The notes beneath the pieces are model-generated. The model was not told the origin of the DNA. It ran no database searches and saw nothing but the letters and a program-made list of their open reading frames with translations. A stretch of DNA of 64,000 bases, from the NCBI GenBank assembly GCA_021234155.1, contig JAJEKV010000036.1, positions 1,312,777 through 1,376,776 of the forward strand. Reading direction: 5' to 3'. Below are positions 46,500-57,797 of this stretch, piece by piece. Position 1 is the first letter of the stretch; the number at the start of each line of letters is the position of its first letter. The position numbers and the translations under genes are program-made. This DNA is from Isoetes taiwanensis. Lineage: Eukaryota > Streptophyta > Lycopodiopsida > Isoetales > Isoetaceae.

Positions 46500-47580
46500 C
46501 CCCCGCAATCACTGGGTCCGATGGCCTAATGTCGGGAGTTGAAACGATGGCTCGCCAAGTCTTTGGACCCCACCCATTCGCTGCAGGTCGTCCGTCAATA
46601 CCGCTCCTTCCTCAAGACCAAGAAAGCCGTACCTTGCGAGCACTCAAATCTGAGATGTTTGGTCTACTAGACCGCCACCCTAGGGCCTTCTGGAGAAAGG
46701 TCTTGAGTAAGCCTGCACAACCCACAGGAAATATTACCCCGGAACAATGGGTGAGATACTTGCAGCAGCTGTATGACCCAATGGGAAGCCGGGCAGCAGT
46801 ACCTCCGCAGACAGGCCTAGCACTGGTCATTACTGAAGGGGATGTCATAATGGGCCTGCAACGCCTCGCTAACGGGAAGGCAACAGATTTGGATGGTATG
46901 CAGGCAGAGCTTCTCAAGTGGGCCGGGCCCCCAATGGTGCCGGTTCTCACAGCACTCTTCAACAGGGCATTGCAAGAAGGCTTCCCCCCGCACTGGACTA
47001 CCAGTAGAGTTGTGCCCATATACAAAGCAGGGGACCCCACACCCGACCAACTAACTATCGTACCATTATGGTCAGTTCTGTCTTTGCCAAGTTGCTTGCC
47101 GGGATTCTTGAGCAGCGACTGACACTTTGGGCAGAGGATGGAGAAGTGCGGGCTCTCACGCAGGCAGGCTTCCGCCCCCGACATTCTACTATTGACCATA
47201 TCTTCACTCTGCGAACACTCATAGAGGATAGCCGGAATCAACGCCAGAACCTGTACTGTTGCTTTGTGGATTTCGCAAAGGCTTTTGACACAGTGCCTCG
47301 GGATAAGTTGTGGGACAGATTGAGACAGCTGGGGACCCCCGTCGACTTGCAGAATGCTATATACAGACTATACGAGGCTTGCTCCGGTCGTCTCACACTG
47401 TCGGGGGAGCCCGTTGTTAGTAGCATTGGGGTGCGCCAGGGCTGCCCTCTATCCCCGACGCTCTTCGGCTTGTACATTGACCAGCTAGAAGAATGGCTAG
47501 CTGAGCACGGGGGGGGGGAGGCGCTCAGTTGATGCACCACATAATCCGGCAACTCATATATGCTGATGATGTTGACCGCC
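46500..47580 (+). pseudogene. LINE reverse transcriptase region
   Basis: Motifs in order are NGKATDLDGMQAELLKW, TSRVVPIYKAGDP, a frame change near 47065, AGFRPRHSTIDHIFTL, CCFVDFAKAFDTVPRDKLWD, GVRQGCPLSPTLFGLYIDQL and finally YADDV near 47562, in another frame. Both catalytic aspartate motifs (FAKAFD and YADD) are present as words, but the frame is broken at least twice. Confidence 0.88.
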
Positions 47581-48439
47581 GCATATACCCCTGAGGACAT
47601 GCAACGCCACCGGATGCTTTGGACACTTTCCGCCAATTCACCGGCATGAGAGTTAACTTGGCTAAGACGAGGGTGCTTTGTTGGTCCCATCATCCGGCAC
47701 CCACGCCTTACCTCATTCACTTACCGTAAGGTGTAGTGGAGGTGGCTCACTTATAAGTATTTGGGCATTGAGTTTTCTACCACCACACACACGGGATGCA
47801 TCCATCGTTACGGGGTCACCGCAGGTGGGAAAGCCCCAGATGCAATGCAAAACAACACTCACAAGGCGTAGTCAGATGCATGGGGTCACCAAGCACACTT
47901 GTTCGGGGCCTTGGTTGAATCGGGTCCTCCTCTATGGGGCGTAGTGTGGGGGCGGTGATATCCCTCACCACTTGGAACGATCTAGAGCAGTACGTAAGGC
48001 CTTCTTGGCCCCGCACTCGGAGTGAAATCCACGATCCCATATCGATCTTGCTTCGGAGACAGGCTTCCTTCCATTACTGGAGGACTGCTTGCTGGAGCGT
48101 CACATTATTTACTTCCGTAAGGTGGTGGCTATGGATGAAGCCCGGCTGCCCAACCCCTCTTTGGCGATGGCGATGGGTCTGCGGCGACTCAAAGCCCGGG
48201 CCGGAAAGACAAGCAAGCCCGGTGGTTCTCGCGATGGAATGTGCGGCACACGATGTGGACCGGTGCATACACCGAAGGAACGCTGTTGCCTTGAAGCGAG
48301 ACTTGGATGCTTGCTTCATGGCCAAGCTTTGGGACGAGGCCCCGGTCACATGTCAAGGTGGCAAATTATCGACAAAGAGGTTAATCCCATGCTCACGAGG
48401 GGCCCACACCACTACATGTGCACCCATCTACCCATGAAA

Positions 48440-48755
48440 AAGCGCCAGGGTGATTGCTTCCATTCGCGACAGTGCAAACCACCTCCGCATTGAGACGCGG
48501 GGAGATGGATTCGGGGCGCGTGAGGACAACGAGCTCTGTCGGTCTTTGTCCGCCCAGGCGCCGTTGAGGATGAAAGTCACGCCCTCCAGGCCTGTCCGGC
48601 ATACGAGCATATCCGGGCTCGGTATGCTCGGTTAGTTGTGCCCCATCAGACCCTGCATGAGCTACTGAGCACGGCCTCTGTAGACTTGTTGGGATCGTAC
48701 CTCCGGGAGGTAATGGATACGCGGACTCAGTTATGCCCCCCTGTCCGACATTAAC
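48440..48755 (+). pseudogene. LINE C-terminal zinc-finger region
   Basis: IASIRDSANHLRIETR is followed after a frame change by VEDESHALQACPAYEHIRAR and YARLVVPHQTLHELL. The pattern equals that at 29.1 kb. The CxxC half lies in the damaged part. Confidence 0.75.
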
Positions 48756-48805
48756 CTCAGCTGTACTTGTGATTATGTATATAACTGTGCAGTATGTCAG
48801 CATCC

Positions 48806-48960
48806 TTATTGCTATTAAGGTTTTTCCCCCGAAAACCCTTCGGGGCGGGGGTTTTTTAATCCTGGTATTAATACGCCTGCTGCTCTCTCTTTGTACTTGG
48901 GTCCTATAGGCCAGTTGGTCTCCGTGGACGATAAAATCATATTTTATTCTATTCTATTCT
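48806..48960 (+). repeat. LINE 3' module and (TTCTA)n tail
   Basis: U5 at 48821-48825, stem CCCCCG/CGGGGG (48826-48831 with 48846-48851), AAAA 48832-48835, inner hairpin CCC-TTCG-GGG, U6 48852-48857 and AATCCT. A terminal block with GGTCTCCGTGGACG, ATAAAA and TTCTATTCTATTCTT ends the element. Confidence 0.8.
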
Positions 48961-49410
48961 TAAAAAGAGCCAGAGTAAGTTCTTGATCACAATTCAACAG
49001 TTCTAAAACAGAATGCCAAATTATTTACAATGCCAAGCTGGGGATTTGATTGCGTCCAAGAAGATGCTTCCATATCAAGTCTAGATATCATGAACCAAAC
49101 TTTAGAGGGGAGCTTATTATAGTTGTTAGAGATACAATAACTTCTTTTTTTGCGACTCAATTCCCACACTGCAGCAACAGACGGATCAATTGATTAAAAT
49201 CCCTGTGACTGCTTGTGAGAGATGCTTTGGCAGAAGCCGTCCACGAAGAACATCAGAGACTACAACCTTCTCCTGTAACTAGTAGTTTGATGCTGAATGC
49301 AGGGAGCTCAAACAATGGCTTTGACAAGTTACTGAACTTGCGTTGCCCCTTGCAATCAAACACTAGCATCTGTTTCTGGAAAGCAAGAAAGTAAGATATA
49401 TTGTAGGATA
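48961..49410. other. Gene-free spacer
   Basis: No gene or element recognised between the LINE tail and the gag scrap. Confidence 0.4.
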
Positions 49411-49415
49411 AGACT

Positions 49416-49619
49416 ATGGAAAGGTTGACCAATTTTACACAAAAGGAAAATGAATCAATAAGGGAGTATAATCAGCGCTATATTACAGTTCTCAAAGCCG
49501 TAGTTCATTGGAAGATTGCAAGGAGTGATGAAATGAATATCCAGTGGTATGTAAAAGGGCTAAAACAAGCTATTTCTCATGAGGTAAAGGCCAAACAGCC
49601 TACAACATTATTTATTTAG
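49416..49619 (+). pseudogene. Ty3/gypsy gag fragment
   Basis: The frame MERLTNFTQKENESIREYNQ, RYITVLKAVVH..., NIQWYVKGLKQAISHEVKAK and QPTTL matches the retrotransposon gag pattern (Q..Es..eYn.R...l...............f..GLk..i...v....P.tl). Capsid-forming gag proteins package LTR-element RNA. It is about 67 codons, cut on the right by the minus-strand LINE 3' end. Confidence 0.7.
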
Positions 49620-49739
49620 TTTTTTATTTATTTGACCTTGCTAACTTAGGGCCTTTGAGAGGTCATGGATCACTAAAAAATCAGCAAAGTACACCATATT
49701 TTTAATATCAAAGTACGACGGCTATCTACTGCCTTCAAA

Positions 49740-49935
49740 TATAATCCTAACTCATAACAAGAGATAGAAATGAAGATCTGACACTTGGATTTCAAACTGT
49801 TCCCTGATCTCGTTATAAGTCGTGCAATGCAGGAGTACATGTGCCTCATCTTCTACACTATAAGAATCACAAGCTCTGCATACTCTGTCTTCAAGTGGAG
49901 TATTTGACCATCTGCCTGTCTCAACTCCCAATTTA
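49740..49935 (-). pseudogene. LINE C-terminal zinc finger
   Basis: The minus-strand frame reads ETGRWSNTPLEDRVCRACDS, YSVEDEAHVLLHCTTYNEIR and ends with a stop near 49750. The C-x2-C...H...C ligands are intact. Confidence 0.8.
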
Positions 49936-50254
49936 TGCGATCGTTCTATAATGAGCTATGACATGCTTTAGATGTGTCGACATTTCTGACCACAAATACT
50001 CTTGGCTCTTATACTCACCCATGTGATTTATCTGAGTTCTGTAATGGAGCATTCTACTACCTTGGTGTTGCCATAAGCGTTCAATTACAAGTCTTTCTAA
50101 TAATGCTCTTGAATCTGTCTTACATTCAGGCCAATTTTCATCATTCAGACCCCATTTTCCTGCCCAGGTTTTGAAATCATGCATCCAACCTTGCTGCTCT
50201 GAAACCATCATTACTTAATGGGATAAGCGTTCTAGTGATTGATCTCTATTCCCA

Positions 50255-51674
50255 TTAATAAAATTTACAGTTTGAATGTATGCTTCCAATTCTAATGGAA
50301 ACATACCTGCCTCTGCAAGCATAATTGCATGTGTTATCCGAACTTTTATGCCAAGCACATTTCTCAAAAATAGCTTCTATTGTTTCTATTTGATTCCATA
50401 ACTTGGCAGAGATGCTAGGTCCCCATATAGGAACCCCATACAATAGCACGGGTTGAACCAATGTCTTAAACAAAAGCTTTCTAGGCCCCCAATCATGCAG
50501 AGAAATTTTAGAACATTTAGAAAGCATACCATTGGGCGCCACTTTCCTGCCTGTGGATCTCCTTTTGACACAGTCCTTCCAGTTGTATCTTGAGGAGAAA
50601 TCTATTCCCAAGTACTTAAAACTCTCCACTGTTTCAATTTCCTGCTCTAGATACATGAACCTTGGTCTCTCCCTTATCCCGAACACCATAACTTTGGATT
50701 TTGCAACATTTACTTTCATTTGCCTTGCTGCACAAAAAGTCGCTAAATTATGCAAATGCTCTTGTAGCACATGTTTCTTGGATGCCAATAGCACCACATT
50801 GTCAGCATATAGTAATAACTGTACTATGTAAGCTCCAAGCTAAGTCCCTGCCAAAGAGCGTGCATGTAGTCATTCTTCAAGCTCGTCGATAAAGAGGCCG
50901 AATAATGTAGGAGATAAAGGACATCCTTGGCGAACCCCTATAGTGATCCTTATCACATGATTCTGCATACAATTGTGAGACAACACCTCTTATGTTTTAT
51001 GGAACACCGAGCTGCTCCATTCTATCGCCTAACTCCTTCCTTTGCACTATGTCAAATGCTTTTGCAAAATCTATAAATGCAATATAGAGTGTTGCAAATG
51101 GTGCCTTTGCTTTCTCTACTAACACACGAAGTGTTAATGCATGATCTAACGTATTAAAATCTTTCCAAAAGCCCGCTTGAAAATTGGAGCACTTGCCATT
51201 CTCTTCTGCCCAGGTGCACAACTTGTATTCCAACAAACTTCGCAAAGTTTTGGCAAAAGTGCAACCTATCAGGATGGTTTTGTTATTCTGTACTACATTC
51301 TTGTCCCCTGATTTATGGATTGGAAGTACTCTATTTAACTTCCAACTATATGGTAGGCCTTGTCTAATACTCTTATTTAGAAAATCTGTAAGAATAGAAA
51401 GCATTTTGTCTCCTCCCCATTTAAAAAGCTCAATATATAGACCATCTAGATCATGTGCTTTATTAGTTCCCATCCCTGCTAGCGTATCTCTTACCTCTAT
51501 TTCAGTGAAAAGATCTTCATCAATGGCCAAGATTGGCATGCCTTCTGGATTGGCCACCTCATAAACATCTTGCACCAACTTTAGCAAAGCGCCTACCTCT
51601 AAAACTGGCTGCCCTGAGCTTTTGGTTAATTTGTTCCAAAATATTTTCGGATCTTGCTTTATTTGTTCCTTCAA
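50255..51674 (-). pseudogene. LINE reverse transcriptase region with YADN
   Basis: 51674-50997 holds GTNKAHDLDGLYIELFKWGG, LNRVLPIHKSGDK, FQAGFWKDFNTLDHALTLRV and AFIDFAKAFDIVQRKELGDR. A frame change leads through VRQGCPLSPTLFGLFIDELE to LLYADNVVLLASKKH, where the second catalytic Asp of YADD is Asn. That change alone should abolish polymerase activity. The thumb (VNVAKSKVMVFGIRERPRF, ESFKYLGIDFSS) and the VQPVLLYGVPIWGP block follow. Confidence 0.88.
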
Positions 51675-52029
51675 ATCAGATTGCCTTGCTCTTAAAAACG
51701 CTTTTTGCTTCTCACAAGTCTCTTATACCAACTGGGTTTCCTCATGCAATTTTGTGGCAGTCTAACTCTTGCTTCTCTACACTCAGCATCCCACCATGAA
51801 TTGCAGGGCCGCCCTTGCAATGGCTTTTTGGTGAGACCAAAAGTCTCTTTTGCAACATAGAAGATCAAATTGATAAATTTCTCGGCATCCTCAACTATAT
51901 TTCCTGTCCAAGTAGTAGAAGCAATTAGATCCTCAGCGAGTTTTTTGTATGGCAAGCATTGCTTATAATTGATTCTCAATTTTGGATGAAAGGGAGCGTG
52001 CTTCAAATGGGGATGTGTGGCTGATTTGA

Positions 52030-52530
52030 ACTCTACATGCATGTTCTCGCTTGTTGGCAGCCCGTACGAGCATTGAAATCACCCATGATGAATACTTTCC
52101 TATGCACACTGTATTTCAGAGTATCTGCACATAAACTACCAAGAGGGTCATCTATGTCAAGTTTTTTGTTTTTGTACAGGCTTGCATTGAGTGGAGCAAA
52201 ATAACTAACTGCTACAAAAAGATCCACATTTGTGGTCTTGATTTTAAGCCACACGTATTGCTTATTCTTATCTTCTTTCATTATCTGGAAAGCATGCTCA
52301 ACTTTCATTTTACAATAAATAGCTATACCTCATATCCACGCCCAGGTCCTTCCCTTTTCTCATTGCACAAATGATCAATCAAAATATGTCCTGATATGTC
52401 TGGCAAAGGACGAGATTGATGCTCCCATGTCTCAACAAAAAACAAGATATCTTGTTTCCATGTCTCAATTCTTGCACGTACTTTCACTTGGATCAATCCA
52501 TGAGCATTCCAGATGCTCATGCTCAAGGCT
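52030..52530 (-). pseudogene. LINE endonuclease region
   Basis: MSIWNAHGLIQVKVRARI gives the WNxxG start, DILFFVETWEHQSRPLPDIS the catalytic Glu, and VFIMGDFNARTG the GDFNAR motif. A stop splits it into two frames near 52323. It is truncated relative to a whole APE domain: the SDH end is not seen next to it. Confidence 0.8.
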
Positions 52531-54229
52531 CCAATTCCCTAACTGCGTTTCTTTTTTGTGACAATTGCCTTGCCACTTTGATCCAAATAGGCTACAAAAC
52601 CAGAATCCCTTGCTTCTTTAACCTTTGCCCACTCTTTTTTCCTTTCTTCTAATTGCATTGGTTAGCCAAATCTTCTGTCCCTTCAATACAATTCTATTTT
52701 GAAGGGCCCTATCTCTGGCCTCTTTTGATCGAAACCTGACAAGAATTGGATGAGCATGGAAACCGGGTTTTCCCTTTCTCTTCCTTTATACGAATTGAGG
52801 TTCATGTAAATGCATAATATCAGAGAAGAAATGCCCAATTACTAATGATGGATTTTCCCACATCCTCATCATCTGGCCTCAAAGGCATGGATGGGATCAA
52901 TCAAGTGCTGCTGTAATGGAAAAAATCGTAGAGGTAACACAATAAGAAAAATATAGAGAATAAGAAAACATGAGAATGAATAAATAGGAAATTGTGGAAA
53001 ATAGAAAGTGTAGAAATATGGAAAAATGAAAAAATGTGGAAGATAAAAATAAGATGCACCACTTTATTCAAGAAAATAAGATAATACAAAGCTTCAAGAC
53101 ATCTTGCATGTTACAGGTGCTCCCAAGGGCATAGCCGGAATCGGGCCCTTGACAGACGTCCATGAGCACGGGGGTATTGTTGGTCGCAATTGCCGGGCAG
53201 TTGTGATTTAATGTAATGGGCCATGTTGACTGTAATCAGTCTATGGTGACGAGATGCGGGGTAAAATGAAATAAAGGCTAGCGGCGGGTAATGGTCCGCT
53301 AGGGGGCGCTAATATTATTAATATTAGCGCGGCAAGAGCTAGCAGGGATTGATCGGGGCAGAAGACCCATAAACTTACATGGTTAACATTAGTATTATTA
53401 ATGTTAATGTAAGGCCCTAGGGGCAAATGTTATTTAAATGTAAGTTAGAAAGTTAGCTATGGTTTTTAATGGTATTAAAAACGGACACGTGGCTTCAAAT
53501 GGTTCGATGGGTCTTATAAACCTGTTATATATCAGAAACAGAATCGTGGAACAAAGCCCGGGCTGCCAGATCTCTAACAGGAGCTCCAGTGCATGTATCT
53601 GGATCAAATAAGGGCCTGATCTAGCCGGTTTTAGGCATGCAAGACTGCCTGTGAACTCAAAGAGAGTTCTATAAAGTCTAGAGATGGAATTTGAGCATAC
53701 AGATAAACCGGGTTCTTAAAATTGGAAGCCGATTCTGCCTAAACCATTTGCTGTAGGATTTATAGGTCAGGCCCTGGGTTCGGAATTGGATTCTGAATCT
53801 GATAGTGTGGCTTTAAGGGCAGTCTGATTCTGCCAGAAGCCGGACCAACACTAGACCCATAAGGTCGGTTTGTAGCCCAAGGCTGTGTAAATGATCACGG
53901 AGCAGTTTGATACTGCCAAAGATCGGTCAGAGGGAAGTAACCGGTAGGTGCCAACCTCAGAGGGATTCCTTGAAGGAATTCGGATTGATACCAAGAGCCA
54001 GATCAAGGCTTAGGCCTTGAGGTCGAAATTGCAGCCAGGGGCTGTAGTAAGAGTCCCAGGGCAGACTGCTACTGCCCATGAATGAATAGGGATCAGAGGG
54101 CCTGATAGGCTGATTCTGTACTGTTCGTTTGTGTCAGGGATTTGGCTCCCAGAGACGGAATATCAGCCTAAGGCTGGGATTAAGGCCATAGGGCAGATTG
54201 TGCTGCCAGGGCTGGATTAGGCTTGTTAG

Positions 54230-55134
54230 TGATATGGGGGCATGCTAGGGGGAGTGGTCCAGAAGAAATGAATTAAGGCAATGGGGTATTTGGAAAACAA
54301 TGGTTAAGACAATGGGGTAAATGGTTACAAGATATCATGGGAACAAAGGGGCAAGATATTATCCTAAGCAACCATTAAAGCTAAAGATAAGGGAGATATT
54401 TTATTGGGAATGATATTTTCAAAGAAAAGGGAAACGTCCTACTTCAAAGAAAAGGGCAAAAATCAAATAGGCTTCATGCAAACTTCGGGTTGCTATTCCT
54501 GTAACAAAAAGGGCGGATCAGGAGATGGTCAAAATAGCATGGCAGCGACCTTTTAGCCAACAAAAGGTACGGTTGAGCTATATCAGCAGTTAACGGCCAG
54601 CTTAGGAGGAGAGCGGAATCTCAGCCTTGTTCCCGGCTTCTGCAAGCTAAACTGGCACTCTGATATACCTGTTCCTGATTTCGGCAGTAGCAGCTTGATT
54701 TTCGGGTGCTATGCTCAATTCCGACCTGTTTATCTCTGATTGAACCGACGATCTCACAGCAGGGCTTTGGGTCTGCTCTGTTCACTGGTTTCTGGGTCTG
54801 CAGTGATATCTGGCTTCCTTGATAAACTTGAGATTGAGTCGAGTTCTATTCCTTGGTGGTTGGACTGAGCCTATCTGAACCCATTGTGATTGTAAGATTG
54901 GTTTGATCATAAGCGGAAGGGGAAATAAGCTATGATCAATTCCTTTCATTCATCCCTTGGAAATTGCCTTAGTTCTTATCTGGATCCGGTTGGGTGGAGA
55001 CTGGATGCCCAAATCCATTGGTTGTGGAAACCAAAGCTGTTTGTTCTTATCTAAAGATTGTTCCTTCTTGATTTGTCTATACAATTGTTGTTTCAAGTAG
55101 TTACGTCTATAAGCTTTTCCCTTAAAGCGTATCA
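54230..55134 (+). repeat. 5' LTR of the young element
   Basis: 905 bp, TG...CA ends, nearly identical to 56510-57414. Confidence 0.94.
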
Positions 55135-56207
55135 AGTGGTATCATAGCGGAGGTTATGATTCTTTTGGAATCTATGGGCTATGGGAACATCAAGGCTGCA
55201 AAAATCACCAAGAATCTTGCAAGCCTGTGCTGCAAGTATAGATGAATTTAACTGTGTCAAAGAAGTGCTGGGAGCAAAAGAGCGGAGAAAAGCATAAAAA
55301 GTCATCGACCTGTACAAGGGATACACAGGTGGCGATCGGAAGCAGTATTTCTGGGTCCTGAGCAGTGAACTCGGGTTGTGAACAGGGATTCTTGGACGGA
55401 ACAGTGGTACAGATGGGCCATTGGAGAAGGATCGGCAGTGGCATCGGTTGCCTCTGCAATCGATAATCGAGCTGAAGCTTTTGGAGTTGTGGATGATTCC
55501 TAAGGCCGCTGTGAATCTGAGACAAAGAGCCTTCACCGTTCTGTACTTGGCAGAGCCAGTTTCGGCTCCCATGAATCTGAAAGTCTGTGAGGAGCAGAGA
55601 TTCCGGACGAGTTATCTAAGTTTGCTGGTTTGGAATGACATCCTAACTCTTTTCCTAGACCCCTGATAAAAAGGGTGGATATGTAGATGGAGGAGTCTCT
55701 TATCTGATAAGTGGATTATCAGATTGTTCAAGAGCTACGTGGAGTAGCTAGGAATTGTAGGGGACAAAAGCTTTGTCTTTTGCTGGCAGATAAGGAGATG
55801 TAACATGAGATGTCTGTGCTGCATGAAACTTCTTCTATCATCCAACGTGTGTGAATGGTGCACATGTGGGCATGAGTTCAAGGGAGCCCAGAGTCTCAAC
55901 ATCTATTGAGTTTATAGATACCGTACCGTTAATGGCTGTAATGGAGCATGCCGAGCATGCCTACTATGGAGATAGAGGATACCATCGACTTTGAGATAGT
56001 CGTTTATTCAGCTATGGTAACTGGGAAGTTCAAAGATTTCTACTTTTCCAATCTGCGTTGGTGGCTTGAGGAATATCAATTTGATGGTTTTCATTTTGAT
56101 TAGTATGTCGATTTTTTATATGGAATAAGCATGGTGCATTAGATGTAATTTTTCGGAAGGTGGTAATTGTTGCATAGCACAATAGGCCTAACTCAAAAAT
56201 TACATCA

Positions 56208-56378
56208 GTACCGCGGAGGTACGAAATTAAGTAGTACCGTGGAGGTACGAAAAATACTAACGTATCGTGGAGATACAATAGTTTAGTATCGTGGAGATAC
56301 TATCAAATAGTACCGCGGAGGTACAAACGATAGCGATGTGCCGCGGAGGTACAAGGATATATCGTACTGTGGAAGTAC
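56208..56378 (+). repeat. Array of seven GYGGA-loop hairpins
   Basis: Seven 15-nt units start at 56208, 56234, 56262, 56286, 56310, 56338 and 56364. The pattern is a 5-bp stem, the loop G(C/T)GGA, and the matching stem. Stems are GTACC/GGTAC (units 1, 2, 5), GTATC/GATAC (3, 4), GTGCC/GGTAC with one G-U pair (6) and GTACT/AGTAC (7). Pairing is kept in every unit although three stem positions vary. Confidence 0.9.
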
Positions 56379-56471
56379 GCGCATATCCGTAACTATTTCT
56401 TGAATTTGCAGAACCTTCAGACGTATGGGGCAATCGCCTTGAGAAGGGATGGGGCCCACTGGAGCGTCTCT

Positions 56472-56493
56472 AGAAGATCGCGGACGATCTTCT
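56472..56493 (+). repeat. 9-bp hairpin before the PPT
   Basis: AGAAGATCG-CGGA-CGATCTTCT is a perfect 9-bp stem ending 17 bases before the 3' LTR. Its apical GCGGA repeats the loop of the seven-unit array. Confidence 0.85.
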
Positions 56494-56509
56494 TTAAGAA
56501 GGGATGGAT

Positions 56510-57414
56510 TGATATGGGGGCATGCTAGGGGGAGTGGTCCAGAAGAAATGAATTAAGGCAATGGGGTATTTGGAAAACAATGGTTAAGGCAATGGGGTAA
56601 ATGGTTACAAGATATCATGGGAACAAAGGGGCAAGATATTATCCTAAGCAACCATTAAAGCTAAAGATAAGGGAGATATTTTATTGGGAATGATATTTTC
56701 AAAGAAAAGGGAAACGTCCTACTTCAAAGAAAAGGGCAAAAATCAAATAGGCTTCATGCAAACTTCGGGTTGCTATTCCTGTAACAAAAAGGGCGGATCA
56801 GGAGATGGTCAAAATAGCATGGCAGCGACCTTTTAGCCAACAAAAGGTACGGTTGAGCTATATCAGCAGTTAACGGCCAGCTTAGGAGGAGAGCGGAATC
56901 TCAGCCTTGTTCCCGGCTTCTGCAAGCTAAACTGGCACTCTGATATACCTGTTCCTGATTTCGGCAGTAGCAGCTTGATTTTCGGGTGCTATGCTCAATT
57001 CCGACCTGTTTATCTCTGATTGAACCGACGATCTCACAGCAGGGCTTTGGGTCTGCTCTGTTCACTGGTTTCTGGGTCTGCAGTGATATCTGGCTTCCTT
57101 GATAAACTTGAGATTGAGTCGAGTTCTATTCCTTGGTGGTTGGACTGAGCCTATCTGAACCCATTGTGATTGTAAGATTGGTTTGATCATAAGCGGAAGG
57201 GGAAATAAGCTATGATCAATTCCTTTCATTCATCCCTTGGAAATTGCCTTAGTTCTTATCTGGATCCGGTTGGGTGGAGACTGGATGCCCAAATCCATTG
57301 GTTGTGGAAACCAAAGCTGTTTGTTCTTATCTAAAGATTGTTCCTTCTTGATTTGTCTATACAATTGTTGTTTCAAGTAGTTACGTCTATAAACTTTTCC
57401 CTTAAAGCGTATCA
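56510..57414 (+). repeat. 3' LTR of the young element
   Basis: 905 bp partner of 54230-55134, followed by the GTTAG duplication. Confidence 0.94.
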
Positions 57415-57797
57415 GTTAGCCAGTGGATAATCTCCCAGGGAGGATTCTCTAGAAGAATCCGGATTGCTGTGAGAGCAGCAAACAAAAGGTCAGGTGGGGA
57501 ATCAGGGATCCACGGTGTGGGCGGTACTGACCGGCGTGACAATGCGGGCTCTGTGTGAAAGTTCACATAGCAGTAAGCCGATAAGACTAGCGCGGGGGAT
57601 CCGGGATCCAAGGTGCGGGTGGTAGCTAGTCGGCGTTAACACGTGGGCAGAGATTGTTCTTAAGGAAAATTTTTGTCGTGTAACAGTGGTATCAGAGCCC
57701 AGAGATTGTGCAAGAACTCTGAGAGTTCTAAAATTGCAGATCGTTGGGCATCTCTTAATTTTAAGAGATATTTTAGAAAAAATCTACACACAGGGCC

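Larger units (their letters stand above)
43850..48960 (+). mobile_element. GC-rich LINE with ENE-like 3' module, decayed
   Basis: In order on the plus strand: a GC-rich region with Pro/Arg-rich broken frames (43.85-45.40 kb, 5' UTR/ORF1 uncertain), an APE endonuclease (45.44-46.1), RT (46.5-47.6), a connection region, the C-terminal zinc finger (48.45-48.75), the 3' module and a (TTCTA)n tail. It differs from the L1/DUF4283 type in its EN and finger motifs and its non-poly(A) tail. Many frame changes and stops make it inactive. Its GC content is plainly higher than the flanks. The 5' limit is uncertain. Confidence 0.8.
49625..52900 (-). mobile_element. Full-length-like LINE (minus), decayed
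   Basis: Reading leftwards from about 52.9 kb: an ORF1/N-terminal RRM-like segment (HPILVRFRSKEARDRALQNR, then IVLKGQKIWL), the endonuclease, RT and the C-terminal zinc finger, ending near 49.74 kb. It shares motifs with the 45-48-kb LINE but is not GC-rich. I do not see the ENE-like module or TTCTA tail, so the 3' end is different or lost. Multiple frame breaks are present. Confidence 0.8.
54225..57419 (+). mobile_element. Young non-coding LTR element (LARD/TRIM-like)
   Basis: LTRs of 905 bp at 54230-55134 and 56510-57414 start TGATATGGGGG and end GCGTATCA. The target-site duplication GTTAG flanks them (54225-54229 and 57415-57419). I see only two differences between the LTRs (near 54307/56587 and 55112/57392), so the insertion is young. 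A primer-binding site, TGGTATCATAGC (one base off the usual TGGTATCAGAGC), lies at 55137-55148. A purine tract AAGAAGGGATGGAT precedes the 3' LTR. The 1375-bp interior has no gag, protease or pol, so proteins must come from another element. Confidence 0.94.
53109..57685 (+). mobile_element. Old 5' LTR split by a nested LTR element
   Basis: The LTR begins TGTTAC at 53109 and ends GTAACA at 57685, so its ends are inverted repeats. It is followed at 57687-57698 by TGGTATCAGAGC, the tRNA-iMet primer-binding site. The 54230-57414 element plus its 5-bp duplication sits inside; removing it leaves an LTR of about 1.39 kb. The LTR carries four diverged GGCAG...CTGCC inverted repeats spaced roughly 80-160 bp apart (near 53818, 53902, 54061 and 54191). 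The element's gag begins downstream and is cut off at 58167. Confidence 0.82.
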
